Of a DNA stretch of 64,000 bases, positions 34,653 to 44,202 are shown piece after piece. How positions within the stretch are numbered: the stretch's first letter is position 1; the number at the start of each line of letters is the position of its first letter. The DNA comes from Petrimonas sp. (GTDB taxonomy: Bacteria; Bacteroidota; Bacteroidia; Bacteroidales; Dysgonomonadaceae). The DNA lies in assembly GCA_012839475.1 (NCBI GenBank), contig DUNG01000034.1, positions 62,001-126,000 of the forward strand, written 5' to 3'. A model generated the notes under the pieces. The model was not told the DNA's origin and made no database searches. It saw nothing but the letters and a program-made list of their open reading frames with translations. Position numbers and translations under genes: made by a program.

Positions 34653-35546
34653 CTACACGGTAATCCCTGTAAAGTCGGACAGATTTTTCAGCACCTTTTC
34701 ACTAAGCCGGACAAACGCCTGACGGGTACGTCCCGTAGAGATTTGCATGCATCGCACGTTGCGGTGATCAAGCAGGTGTTCCCCACCCAAGGCACCCACG
34801 GTATCGCAGAAACAGAGGTTATCACCTCCCAACCATTGCAAGAATGACGGTTCGTCCCAAGCGGGTGAGAGCCCGGTGTTGAACAATATCTTTTTGTTTC
34901 CCAGTTTTTGGAACTGCTCCTCGTGCAACAACACGGTATTACGGTTCAAGCAACAGAAGAGTGCCTCGTTATATTCAAGCAGCTCATTCAGTGGCAAGAA
35001 ACGATACCCTTTCGCCTTGGCATCAGCCTTCTCGCTTCGGGCGAAATAACTGATCTCGGCTCCAAAGTAGTGCAGCGCATCGGCAATCATGCCGCCCGAC
35101 CTACCAAGACCCACTATTCCGGCTTTCAACCCTGTGATCTCCCTCGCCATCCCGTCCCAAGGCTCTTGTCCAAAGCCGTGGAGGCAGCGCACCAGCTCGC
35201 TTATCACGTATTCTACCACCCCCTCATCGCCATAATCACGAATCCCCGTCACGGTAATCCCCCGGCTATTCGCGTAATGGATATCCACGTTAGCGCTTTC
35301 TGGAGAATAAAGCGAACAACACATCCCGATGTACTTCACGTTAGGGCATTTTTCCAACGTCCCCTTTTCCAGGCGGGAGGTATAACTCAACAAAACCGCA
35401 TCCGCATCGCCTATCCGGGCTACAATTTCCGCATCATCTTTCGGCACATCGGGATATAAAACCACTTCCTTTGCAAACAAATGCAGCGCCCTCTCCGCGG
35501 AAGGAATTAGGCTTACCGGCTCAATGGCCACCAACTTATTAAACAT
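34653..35546 (-). CDS. 2-hydroxyacid dehydrogenase-like protein with degenerate active site
   Basis: A 297-residue protein related to D-isomer-specific 2-hydroxyacid dehydrogenases, with the NAD-binding motif GIVGLGRSGG (about 144-153) and an N-terminal DADAVLLSYTSRL block. The family's catalytic Arg (NxxRG), Glu and His (PH) motifs are absent. The matching stretches read FNTGLSPAWDEPS and NVRCMQISTGRTR. Relatives in Bacteroides are sometimes labelled dihydrofolate reductase (recollection), which the sequence does not support. It is 21 bases after the tannase-like gene on the same strand, so probably cotranscribed with it. Function is unknown. Confidence 0.7.
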   Translation of the reverse strand: MFNKLVAIEPVSLIPSAERALHLFAKEVVLYPDVPKDDAEIVARIGDADAVLLSYTSRLEKGTLEKCPNVKYIGMCCSLYSPESANVDIHYANSRGITVTGIRDYGDEGVVEYVISELVRCLHGFGQEPWDGMAREITGLKAGIVGLGRSGGMIADALHYFGAEISYFARSEKADAKAKGYRFLPLNELLEYNEALFCCLNRNTVLLHEEQFQKLGNKKILFNTGLSPAWDEPSFLQWLGGDNLCFCDTVGALGGEHLLDHRNVRCMQISTGRTRQAFVRLSEKVLKNLSDFTGITV

Positions 35547-35567
35547 GTTGTTTGTTTTTTACACGGG

Positions 35568-36986
35568 TTAATCGGTAGTAATATTTTTAATCCACTCGAT
35601 AAATCCTTCTGGATCGTGGTCGGCACAATGGTCGCCATCCCAGAAGATCCATGAGTTCACGCTTTTTTTCATGTTTTCCAGCATGGTTACCAGATTAATC
35701 ATCACCGTTTGTGAAGTATGATTATCCCTTGCACCATTTCGTAACCACCAGTGTTTGGCAATCTTTCCTTCCCCGTTTTTAAGAAAATAGAACGCATTCA
35801 TCATATTCACGAGCTGCTTAACATCTTCTTCAACTTCAGCATCCCTGTTTTGGGAGATTTGACGCAGGCTAAAATCGGTGAAATGTCGAGCATCGGTCGT
35901 TTCGTTACCAAATAGTAGTGGTTCGGGTTGACCTTTTCCGAAATCATCGAAGGCGGGAAGCCCTTTTAATCGCCCGACATGTTTTACATAATCATCAAAC
36001 TCGAAACTTGGCGAACCATTTTCCCATGTAATCCATGTATTTCTCTGAAGATATTTTTCGCGTTGGGCCTCTTCCCTTTCATTTAAAAATTTCGTGAGAG
36101 ACGGGATCAAATAGTAAGTGGTTAAATAATCCCGATAGTTTTCAGCCGTAAGTGTACCGAAACTATTCCTTCCTTGTAGACTAAGCGATAACTGGTATTC
36201 AGAAAAACCTTTTTGCAGCTGCTCGGAGAGTCGTTGATTCACAAGCCCCGATTCAGTAGGTGTTGAGCCAAACATCCATTCATACGCCATATCAGCATAT
36301 TCTAAATCGGTTATCGGACTGTAGCACGCAACGGCAAAAACGTGGTCACTGGCATCGGCAGCACCAATTTCCTCCAAATAGGGAGCGAACAAGGGGTTGT
36401 TTGCCGATGCGCCCAGCAAAGCCGAAAGCGCTCCACCGGCGCTGCATCCAACGGAGATGATATGTTCATTATTACCGGGAATTTTACGCTTATTATGACG
36501 AATATAGCGAATGGCACTTTTTAAATCAACAATGGCTGCCGGCGCTTTTCCATAATATTTTCTATCAGGCGAACAATTATCCCACCCCCTACAACCAGGT
36601 GCAATTACCACGTAACCGGCAGCGAGTGCCAAATCACCCCTGTAGCTCGGCTCTTTTACTTTCGCGTTATTTACCGACATAAAACCTCCTACCGCGATAT
36701 CAAAAAGGATAGGAGCGTTAGATGGATTAATTGGAGAACCGTTCACGCTTACAGGAACATAGACGTTCAGGCTTTGATAATCGGTATCCACAGGATTACT
36801 TACATACGGGATGTGTAAATACGCTTTATAAATCACCTGTTTTTCACCCGACGAGGTTTTCACGGTTATGGCTTCCTCTAAAAAATTATAGGTGTCAAAA
36901 TTAAGCGGTCTCTTTTGTTGTGAACAAGATGTATTAATGAATAGAAAAGCAAAGATTACGCTTGGAAGAATGATTTTACACTTCAT
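35568..36986 (-). CDS. Tannase-like (subtype B) alpha/beta hydrolase lipoprotein
   Basis: A 472-residue secreted esterase with a lipoprotein signal ending TSC (Cys21). It matches bacterial subtype B tannases in PGCRGWDN (130-137), KAPAAIVDLKSAIRYIRHN (about 147-165), nucleophile Ser182 in GCSAGGALSALLGA, the PITDLEYADMAYEW block and a C-terminal His453 in FWDGDHCADHDPEGF. Tannases release gallic acid from gallate esters; relatives may act on other phenolic or sugar esters. The gene is divergent to the ECF sigma gene of the large polysaccharide locus and may remove ester decorations. Family confidence is good; the substrate is uncertain. Confidence 0.78.
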   Translation of the reverse strand: MKCKIILPSVIFAFLFINTSCSQQKRPLNFDTYNFLEEAITVKTSSGEKQVIYKAYLHIPYVSNPVDTDYQSLNVYVPVSVNGSPINPSNAPILFDIAVGGFMSVNNAKVKEPSYRGDLALAAGYVVIAPGCRGWDNCSPDRKYYGKAPAAIVDLKSAIRYIRHNKRKIPGNNEHIISVGCSAGGALSALLGASANNPLFAPYLEEIGAADASDHVFAVACYSPITDLEYADMAYEWMFGSTPTESGLVNQRLSEQLQKGFSEYQLSLSLQGRNSFGTLTAENYRDYLTTYYLIPSLTKFLNEREEAQREKYLQRNTWITWENGSPSFEFDDYVKHVGRLKGLPAFDDFGKGQPEPLLFGNETTDARHFTDFSLRQISQNRDAEVEEDVKQLVNMMNAFYFLKNGEGKIAKHWWLRNGARDNHTSQTVMINLVTMLENMKKSVNSWIFWDGDHCADHDPEGFIEWIKNITTD

Positions 36987-37067
36987 AGTTTTGTTTAATT
37001 CACCGAGATACTATCTAATAAAAAATATAACGGGGAGTCGACATTTTCGAATCCAAAATGAAAAAAA

Positions 37068-37089
37068 CATGGTCAATCATGCTACCATG
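37068..37089. repeat. CATGGT/ACCATG inverted repeat, possible operator
   Basis: Perfect 6-base arms with a 10-base spacer, located between the minus-strand promoter box and the start of the tannase-like gene. Confidence 0.35.
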
Positions 37090-37100
37090 ATTTTGAGTGG

Positions 37101-37108
37101 CAAAGTTA
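37101..37108 (-). promoter_or_regulatory. Putative promoter -7 box for the tannase-like gene
   Basis: The minus strand reads TAACTTTG, an exact TAnnTTTG match, about 115 bases upstream of the start codon. Confidence 0.5.
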
Positions 37109-37272
37109 CTAAATTTCTTTCATCATAAACGAGTCCTTCAAAGAGTGTGATAACGCCATCACAAAACCAGCACAGGGAAACGGGCAATAAACGTGGGTTT
37201 AAAAAGCCCCACCTCTTTTCTGATAACACGTTTTATTGGCCGTCTAAAAAACGGATAATCCCAAAAAATGCC

Positions 37273-37280
37273 TACTTTTG
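37273..37280 (+). promoter_or_regulatory. Putative promoter -7 box for the ECF sigma gene
   Basis: TACTTTTG matches TAnnTTTG and lies 62 bases before the sigma factor start codon. Confidence 0.5.
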
Positions 37281-37342
37281 TAAAAACCATTCAATTTCCG
37301 AATGACTGAAATGGCTCTTTTATCATTTAGTCAACAGAACCC

Positions 37343-37864
37343 GTGAAGAGAGGAGACGAGATAACTACGTTGTACCACACTTACGTGAACGACCTGTTCA
37401 CCTATGGCCTCTACCTGGGCTTTGACAAGGAGTCTGTAAAAGACGCCATTCATGACGTTTTCCTCAAACTTGCCGCCAACAGAAACTTTCTTAACAAAGC
37501 GGATAACATTAAATTTTACCTGTTCAGTTCACTAAAAAATAGACTTATCGATACCCATAAAAACAGGAAAGAGCATGTAACCCTGAAAACCACGGATGCG
37601 AACCTCGAAATACCGTTCAACATGATCATCAACCTAGAAGAGCTTCTAATAGAGCGAGAAGAGAAACTTCAAATAAAAAATGAGATTGAACAGATGCTGG
37701 AAACCCTTACCCCAAGGCAACGTGAGATCATCTACCTACGGTACATTCACGAGTACGATTACAAGCAGATCTCACAATTATTGCAAATCAGTGTCCACGG
37801 ATGCCGTAAGTTGGTATCTAAGGCTATCATGAGCCTACGAGAGAAATTTGACTCGAAGTGTTAA
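37343..37864 (+). CDS. ECF sigma factor (Bacteroidetes PUL type)
   Basis: A 173-residue RNA polymerase sigma-70 factor of the extracytoplasmic function class. Region 2 is at about 10-75, with FTYGLYLGFDKESVKDAIHDVFLKL, and region 4 at about 115-170, with LTPRQREIIYLRYIHEYDYK and a helix-turn-helix around ISQLLQISVHGCRKLVSKAI. It is followed by a FecR-type anti-sigma gene and an STN-type SusC, the standard signalling trio. It is predicted to activate the susC-susD operon when the transporter senses its glycan. Confidence 0.93.
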   Translation: MKRGDEITTLYHTYVNDLFTYGLYLGFDKESVKDAIHDVFLKLAANRNFLNKADNIKFYLFSSLKNRLIDTHKNRKEHVTLKTTDANLEIPFNMIINLEELLIEREEKLQIKNEIEQMLETLTPRQREIIYLRYIHEYDYKQISQLLQISVHGCRKLVSKAIMSLREKFDSKC

Positions 37865-37951
37865 ATTTAAAAGATTTTCAGGAAACAAGGGGATAATTAT
37901 TTTTCAGGATCGTCTTATGAATAGGAGAACAAGGTTTAATTCTTCTCGAAC

Positions 37952-39127
37952 ATGGCTTCCAACCATTCGCGTTATACAGACTTCCTGAAAGACAGGCAAT
38001 TCATTCGCTGGCAGTTGCTACCGGACGAACAGCTGGATACCTATTGGCATGATTTTATGGCCAACCATCCCGAACATGTTGAGGATATTCAAAAGGCTAT
38101 CCGATTCTTGAAAAGCGAGGGACTAAATAAAAGCCGGTTGACGATGCCCGAACGAGAAGCTCTCCTGGGATCGATTCAAGCAACTATCCAACAGGACAAC
38201 AAGGCGAAGCAACGGAAACTCTTCCGGCTCCTGTCTGTAGCAAGCGTGGCCGTGGCCATTATCGCGATCGCGATCAGCCTGTTAATCCCATCGCCAAAAG
38301 AGGTTGCCGCCCCGGGCAAGGAACTTATCGTGGGCGAGCTATTGAACAACGAAGATATTCAGTTAATCACCAGTCAGGAGACGGTCTCTTTCCAGAACGA
38401 TATAGAGGTTACCCTGGACGGTGGCGATATCGCGGAGATCACTGAAAAAAACAACGAGGTCAGCCAAGTCTCGATAGCCCCGGATAAACCCAACTCGCTG
38501 ATTATCCCGTACGGGAAACGCTCCTCTCTAACCCTTTCAGATGGAACCAAATTGTGGTTAAACTCGGGGACCGTCCTCGAGTTCCCGGCCCAGTTCCGAG
38601 GCGACAAGCGGGAAATTCACCTTCTTTCGGGCGAGATATACGTTGAAGTGGTACCGGACAGGGACAAGCCGTTTCACGTGCAAACGGGAGATTTTAACGT
38701 GAAGGTGTATGGCACCCAATTCAACATCTCCTCGTACGCCAATTTCCCTCGATCGGTAGTACTGGTAGAAGGTCGCGTAAGCTTGCAACCTATAGGCAAA
38801 CAAGAAACTTTCCTGTCGCCTAACGAGCAGGCCGTTTATTCAGATAACGGCACCTTCACCACGCGAAAAGTGAACGTCAACCAATTTATCAGTTGGAAAA
38901 ACGGTTACCTGGAGTTCAATAAAACCCCGATGACCGAAGTACTGCATCAGGTTGGCCGATATTATAACCTTTCGTTCAATTTCGATAACGACGTGAACCT
39001 ACAGAAGCGTACCTGCACCGGGAAAATCTACCTGTCAGAAAACCTGGATAACGTGATGACCACGATAGCGCTGCTATCCTCAACAAAATACGAGAAACAG
39101 GGAAACAATATATTTATAACGAACTGA
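37952..39127 (+). CDS. FecR family anti-sigma factor
   Basis: A 391-residue inner membrane anti-sigma factor. The N-terminal cytoplasmic part (1-88) would bind the sigma factor. One membrane segment lies at about 92-112 (VASVAVAIIAIAISLL). The periplasmic FecR domain (about 170-285) includes SSLTLSDGTKLWLNSGTVLEF and VKVYGTQFNISSY. A DUF4974-type secretin-like C-terminus (about 320-391) would contact the STN domain of the transporter. It follows the sigma gene by 87 bases and precedes SusC, as usual for trans-envelope signalling. Confidence 0.93.
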   Translation: MASNHSRYTDFLKDRQFIRWQLLPDEQLDTYWHDFMANHPEHVEDIQKAIRFLKSEGLNKSRLTMPEREALLGSIQATIQQDNKAKQRKLFRLLSVASVAVAIIAIAISLLIPSPKEVAAPGKELIVGELLNNEDIQLITSQETVSFQNDIEVTLDGGDIAEITEKNNEVSQVSIAPDKPNSLIIPYGKRSSLTLSDGTKLWLNSGTVLEFPAQFRGDKREIHLLSGEIYVEVVPDRDKPFHVQTGDFNVKVYGTQFNISSYANFPRSVVLVEGRVSLQPIGKQETFLSPNEQAVYSDNGTFTTRKVNVNQFISWKNGYLEFNKTPMTEVLHQVGRYYNLSFNFDNDVNLQKRTCTGKIYLSENLDNVMTTIALLSSTKYEKQGNNIFITN

Positions 39128-39190
39128 AAACCAATAAAAATAACGCCTATGATTGAATAACGAGCCATACATCTCATTGAAATAAAAAAA

Positions 39191-39219
39191 GCCGAACGAT
39201 ATGGGCAGTATCGTCCGGC
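39191..39219. terminator. Hairpin between fecR and susC
   Basis: Arms GCCGAACGATA and TATCGTCCGGC pair with one mismatch around a 7-base loop. It has an A-run (seven A) on its left, so on the minus strand it is followed by T, and on the plus strand by AAAGG. It may separate the sigma/anti-sigma transcript from the susC operon, or act on antisense transcription. Confidence 0.45.
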
Positions 39220-39271
39220 CAAAGGATAATTTAATTTTCTTAGTGCAATAATAATTAAATCATACAAAGAT

Positions 39272-42200
39272 ATGAATAATAACTCTATTGAGGAAACAAG
39301 ACACCTCGATGATCTGAAACACGTTCTAAAAATCATGAGAACAACCATATGCTTGCTGTTTTTCAGCATCATGTTTATTTCTGCTTCAAATAGCTTTTCT
39401 CAGGGACTTATCGATAGGCTCGAGGCGGCTAGCATAAAAGAGGTGTGCAAAGAAATCGAGAAGAACAGTGATTTCATCTTCGTGTTCTCTGACGCAAGTG
39501 AAAAGTTGATGGATAAAAAGGTAACAATCAACACGAAGTCAGAGAACATCGAAGAGGTTTTAAACATGATTTTTGTCAACACTGGGCTCAATTACAAGAT
39601 ATTAGACAAACAGGTTGTTATTTATGAAGCAGCCCAAAACGATGTCAACGCGGCTACTAATGATTCCAGATCCTCCATTCAGGAAGAACAGCAAAAAAGA
39701 AGAATATCTGGAACGATTACCGATGAGGAGGGTGTCCCCATCATTGGAGCCAACATCATTGAAGTAGGAACCACTAACGGCACCATTTCAGATCTAGATG
39801 GAAATTTCGCGTTAGATGTGTCGGAGGCTGCAACCATTAGAATTTCTTACATTGGGTATGTTAGCCAAGAGGTCAAGACTGACAGTAGAACGAGCTATTC
39901 TATAACCTTGGAAGAGGATGCCCAAACGTTGGAGGATCTTGTCGTTATAGGCTATGGTTCGATGAAAAAAAGAGACATTACAGGCTCGATCACTTCCATC
40001 ACCAGTGAAGATATCACGAAAAAAGTCCCGGCTAACGTATATGAGGCATTGCAAGGACAAGCACCTGGTGTTCAAGTCGTGATGGGGTCTGGTCAACCTG
40101 GCGAGACAGCTACCATTAAAATCAGGGGAACATCAACATTCTCTGCAGAAGGAGTTAAACCGCTCTATATAGTAGATGGCGCCCCGTTAGAGAGCATTGA
40201 CGGCATCAACCCCAGTGATATCGAATCCATTGAAGTATTAAAAGATGCTGCTTCAGCTTCCATATACGGCTCTAGATCTGCCAACGGGGTAATTCTTATA
40301 ACTACTAAGGGAGGAGCAAAAGAGAGGCCAAGCTTGGATATAAAATACAATCACGGCTGGGGCCAACTGTCTCATAAACTCCCCCAGGCCAATAGAAGTG
40401 ATCGACGTATCTACGATATAAAAAGAAGAGAATACTTTTTAGCGAACGGGATGTCGGGAAACGCCAACGAGAGTATCCAAATGATTCAAGACTCCCTTAA
40501 TGTTTTTTTCAACGTTGACAATGATTACCAAAAAATGATAACCCAAACTGCTCAAAAAGATCAAATAGACCTGAGTATTGGAGGGGCTAGCGACAAAATA
40601 AAATATTATGTCAACACCGGTTTTTACAATGAAACGGGAATTATCCCAAATACCAGTTTCCAAAGATTAACTACACGCATAAACTCCGATTACAAACCAT
40701 ACGATTGGTTAAACATGGGAACCAGATTATCATTGGGGTACTCATTAAAGAAAGGGATCAACGAAGGTCAACTGTTCAATGCCGTGTTGAGCAGACGCCC
40801 CTATTTTTCTACCTACTACCCCGACGGAAGCTTAGTAGGCGTGTTTAACGGGCAAAAAAACCCGATAGCACAAATAGAGCACACGACCGATTACACGGAC
40901 GCCTATAGGGCCAACTTCTTTCAATTCCTGGAGTTTACCATCGTGAAAGGTCTCACCTTCAGGACGAATATCAATGCTAACTTCTATTTAAACAAACGCA
41001 ACAGGCTGTATCCTAGCATCATCACGGATGAGTGGCAACGAAGCAACTCAGGTAGTTCGTTTAACTACTTAAACTGGAACTGGCTTAATGAAAACTTTTT
41101 CACCTATTCAAGGAGTTGGAATCAACACAACTTTAGTGCGATGCTGGGAGCTAGTGTTCAAAGGTGGTACAATGAAAATGAGATCCTACAAGGTATTAAC
41201 TCCTCTACCGATTTCATCCACACCATGAATGCATTCGCTGCTAACTTAGACCTGACCCAAACAGGTACATGGATTAGTAAACACTCACTTGCCTCTGTTT
41301 TCTCTAGGATTACTTACGACTACGCGGGTAAATACCTTTTTGCCGCGAATTTCAGGCGCGATGGTTCTTCTCGATTCTCTGAAAACAACAAATGGGGTAA
41401 CTTCCCATCCATCTCGGCGGGATGGCGTTTTTCTGATGAACGTTTCATGCTCAACAGTAAAAACGTGCTGGATGACGCGAAGATAAGGGTTAGCTATGGT
41501 ATTACAGGTAATGAGGCCATCGGCAACTATGACTATATCTACTCTTACGTTCCCAGCATAATTTATGACGGGATTGGCGGGGTTTCACCGGCAAGAATTG
41601 CAAAAGACAACCTTAAGTGGGAAGAGACAAAGCAGTTTAACACCGGTCTTGATCTCTCATTTTTAAACGGTCGGTTGGTTATCACCGCTGATTATTATAA
41701 TAAAAACACCGATGGATTACTCGCTAACTACCAACTACCCAAAGAATCAGGCTTCTCTTACATGCGAACCAACGTGGGAGAAATGAACAACAAGGGGTAC
41801 GAATTCGTGGTATCGGGGGATATCATTCGCAAAAAGGATTTCACCTGGAACGCCTCTTTTAACATATCACACAATAAGAACAAAATCATCAAGTTATCGG
41901 AAGGCAAAGCATACCTCGAAGGAGGATTGTGGTGGATGGAAGAAGGCGGATCCATTGGGGACTTCTACGGGTATAAAAGCTTGGGAGTGTTCCAATACGA
42001 TGAGTCCAATGCCTTTAGCGATAAATGGGAACAGCTAACCCCTGTATTTGAAAACGGAGTCTTTGCCTATAGGTACTTATTGAACGGAACAGACTACACG
42101 GGTACAGTAAACGTCAAAAAGCTACCTAACGGGAAACCGTTTAGAGGTGGAGACTACAACTGGGCAGAAGTAGAAGGGAAAGAAAATGGCATCATCGATG

Positions 42201-42733
42201 ACAACGACAAAATGGTGCTGGGTAATGCTATGCCCAATTATACCGGAGGAATAGGCTCGCAGGTCAGATATAAACAGGTAACACTATTTGTTTCATTCTA
42301 CTATTCGCTGGGGGGCAAAATATACAACGATGCCGAACACAATAGAAACGCATTTAGGTATACAGGTACCACGCCAGCGCCCAAGGTGATACATGACCTT
42401 TGGCTTAAACAGGGGGATATAGCGACTTATCCAAGGCCATACAACGATGAGTTCAACAATGCCCGATACGCCAACTCCTTTTACCTGGAAGATGCGTCAT
42501 ACGTGCGACTGCAAAACGTTCGCCTGTCGTACGAGTTCACCAAAGATGTCCTGAAAAAAATAAAGATAAAGGGACTGAACATCTACGGTTACGTGAACAA
42601 CCCTTTGACCTGGACAAAATACTCGGGATATGACCCGGAGTTTTCAAGTAGCAACCCCTTGCGAATTGGTAAAGATACCTATCGGTACCCGATGAAAAGG
42701 GAATTTGGTTTAGGTTTAAATATTAACATTTAA
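39272..42733 (+). CDS. SusC-like TonB-dependent transporter with STN signalling domain
   Basis: A 1153-residue outer membrane transporter. After a long N-terminal lead (the ATG at 39335 would start directly at the hydrophobic signal peptide) comes an STN domain (about 50-118, with KEVCKEIEKNSDFIFVF). A carboxypeptidase-regulatory-like domain (about 145-225), the VVIGYGSMKKRD TonB-box region, a plug with PLYIVDGAPLESIDG and a barrel ending GLGLNINI follow. The STN domain signals to FecR when substrate binds. SusD follows by 10 bases. The imported glycan is not defined by the sequence. Confidence 0.94.
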   Translation: MNNNSIEETRHLDDLKHVLKIMRTTICLLFFSIMFISASNSFSQGLIDRLEAASIKEVCKEIEKNSDFIFVFSDASEKLMDKKVTINTKSENIEEVLNMIFVNTGLNYKILDKQVVIYEAAQNDVNAATNDSRSSIQEEQQKRRISGTITDEEGVPIIGANIIEVGTTNGTISDLDGNFALDVSEAATIRISYIGYVSQEVKTDSRTSYSITLEEDAQTLEDLVVIGYGSMKKRDITGSITSITSEDITKKVPANVYEALQGQAPGVQVVMGSGQPGETATIKIRGTSTFSAEGVKPLYIVDGAPLESIDGINPSDIESIEVLKDAASASIYGSRSANGVILITTKGGAKERPSLDIKYNHGWGQLSHKLPQANRSDRRIYDIKRREYFLANGMSGNANESIQMIQDSLNVFFNVDNDYQKMITQTAQKDQIDLSIGGASDKIKYYVNTGFYNETGIIPNTSFQRLTTRINSDYKPYDWLNMGTRLSLGYSLKKGINEGQLFNAVLSRRPYFSTYYPDGSLVGVFNGQKNPIAQIEHTTDYTDAYRANFFQFLEFTIVKGLTFRTNINANFYLNKRNRLYPSIITDEWQRSNSGSSFNYLNWNWLNENFFTYSRSWNQHNFSAMLGASVQRWYNENEILQGINSSTDFIHTMNAFAANLDLTQTGTWISKHSLASVFSRITYDYAGKYLFAANFRRDGSSRFSENNKWGNFPSISAGWRFSDERFMLNSKNVLDDAKIRVSYGITGNEAIGNYDYIYSYVPSIIYDGIGGVSPARIAKDNLKWEETKQFNTGLDLSFLNGRLVITADYYNKNTDGLLANYQLPKESGFSYMRTNVGEMNNKGYEFVVSGDIIRKKDFTWNASFNISHNKNKIIKLSEGKAYLEGGLWWMEEGGSIGDFYGYKSLGVFQYDESNAFSDKWEQLTPVFENGVFAYRYLLNGTDYTGTVNVKKLPNGKPFRGGDYNWAEVEGKENGIIDDNDKMVLGNAMPNYTGGIGSQVRYKQVTLFVSFYYSLGGKIYNDAEHNRNAFRYTGTTPAPKVIHDLWLKQGDIATYPRPYNDEFNNARYANSFYLEDASYVRLQNVRLSYEFTKDVLKKIKIKGLNIYGYVNNPLTWTKYSGYDPEFSSSNPLRIGKDTYRYPMKREFGLGLNINI

Positions 42734-42743
42734 CACGTTACTT

Positions 42744-44189
42744 ATGAAAAAGATACTTTTAGCTTGCATGATAATATTCCCTGTCTATTGCTTCACGTCG
42801 TGCGACTCCTTATTGGATGAACAACCCGTAAGTGAAATTCCCGCCGCGGAGATGTGGAAAACCGCTAGAGACGCTAAGGCAGGGGTCAGTGAGATTTATG
42901 GGCTTTTCAGAAAAACCATGCGTGAAAACTACTTCTACTGGGGCGAATTCCGAGCGGATAACTTTTCACAGGGTGCGCCATCCGCCACCAATCAGGAGTA
43001 TGTCATCAAAAACCTTCTGACTACTGATCACCGGGCCGCCAACTGGACAAATTTATACGCGATGATTAACCAAGCCAATCTCGCCATCAAATACCTACCC
43101 AATGTAGATATGCCTTCGGTAGCGGAAAAGAACGACTTGTTAGGTCAGGCCTACGCCATGAGAGCCCTCGGCTATTTTTACGCCATTAGGGTTTGGGGAG
43201 ACGTTCCGTTATACACGGAACCCAATGAAAGGTATAGCGAGGAGCTATATAAGCCTAGAACGGATAAAAACATCATCCTGAATGAAGTGATTCTTGCCGA
43301 TTTAAAGCTGGCGGAATCGCTCATCGACCGGGTGAAAAACAAAGAACGGAAAAGGATCTCCATCTACGGCGTGTGGGCCATCATGGCCGATGTGTACATG
43401 TGGATGCATGAGTACAGCTTGGCCGATCAAACCATTACCAAGATGGGGAGGGAGCCTGGGTTTATGAAGCTGGTGGAAAATATTAACGACTGGAGAAAAA
43501 TGTTCGTAGAGGAGCTGAATGGGAAAGCGCCCGATATGACCCCGGAAAATGATGAATACACGACGAAAGAGTTGATTTTCCTCATCCATTTCTACATGGA
43601 AGAGGTGGGAACAAACGGGTATAGCTACATGTACCAATGGTTTACCGGATCTGGGAACCGTGCGGCAGTACTTTCGGAAAAATTCTTAAGCAATTTTGAT
43701 CCCAACGCCCCCAAGCAAGACCTAAGGAAAGATATCATCGCCATGAACTATCAAAACGGGTGGGAACTAAATAAATTCATCGGGGGTACCATTAGCACCA
43801 CCCTCAATAAAACATGCCAGGTTGCCTACCCGATATACAGGTATAGCGATATGATCCTATTGCAAGCGGAAGCCAAAGCCAGAATGGGACAATGGGACGA
43901 AGCGCTGGATTTGGTGAAAAAAATCCGAGATCGTGCCGGTTTGGATACACCCGTGGCCATGAGCTTCGCTTCCGAAAATGAGCTGATCGACTTTATCCTA
44001 ACGGAGCGTCAAATAGAGCTGGTGGGAGAAGGTAGACGATGGTTTGACCTACTTCGGACCAATAAATGGAAAGAGGTGATGGAGCCCATTAATGGCATGA
44101 AAGAGGATGGAAACGAGCTTTTCCCCATCTATTATCAACACCTGAACGAAAATCCTTTACTAACCCCCAATCCCTATTACGGGAAATAA
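42744..44189 (+). CDS. SusD/RagB-like glycan-binding lipoprotein
   Basis: A 481-residue surface lipoprotein partner of the preceding SusC. The lipobox is TSC (Cys20) followed by DSLLDE, an acidic surface-export signal. Family blocks include AYAMRALGYFYAIRVWGDVPLY (about 136-157), PIYRYSDMILLQAEAKARMGQWDEAL (about 364-389) and the C-terminal FILTERQIELVGEGRRWFDLLRT region (about 417-439). The fasciclin lipoprotein gene follows by 13 bases. The fold is secure; the ligand is unknown. Confidence 0.94.
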   Translation: MKKILLACMIIFPVYCFTSCDSLLDEQPVSEIPAAEMWKTARDAKAGVSEIYGLFRKTMRENYFYWGEFRADNFSQGAPSATNQEYVIKNLLTTDHRAANWTNLYAMINQANLAIKYLPNVDMPSVAEKNDLLGQAYAMRALGYFYAIRVWGDVPLYTEPNERYSEELYKPRTDKNIILNEVILADLKLAESLIDRVKNKERKRISIYGVWAIMADVYMWMHEYSLADQTITKMGREPGFMKLVENINDWRKMFVEELNGKAPDMTPENDEYTTKELIFLIHFYMEEVGTNGYSYMYQWFTGSGNRAAVLSEKFLSNFDPNAPKQDLRKDIIAMNYQNGWELNKFIGGTISTTLNKTCQVAYPIYRYSDMILLQAEAKARMGQWDEALDLVKKIRDRAGLDTPVAMSFASENELIDFILTERQIELVGEGRRWFDLLRTNKWKEVMEPINGMKEDGNELFPIYYQHLNENPLLTPNPYYGK

Positions 44190-44202
44190 AACATCCAAGA
44201 AA

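Larger units (their letters stand above)
36987..37342. other. 356-base divergent intergenic region, tannase-like/sigma
   Basis: No gene is seen. It holds a minus-strand TAACTTTG box (37101-37108), a plus-strand TACTTTTG box (37273-37280) and a CATGGT/ACCATG inverted repeat (37068-37089). Confidence 0.6.

Noticed and set aside
37265-37330. Possible small leader gene before the sigma factor
   Set aside because: No start with a plausible frame of useful length; the region is better explained as promoter and leader.
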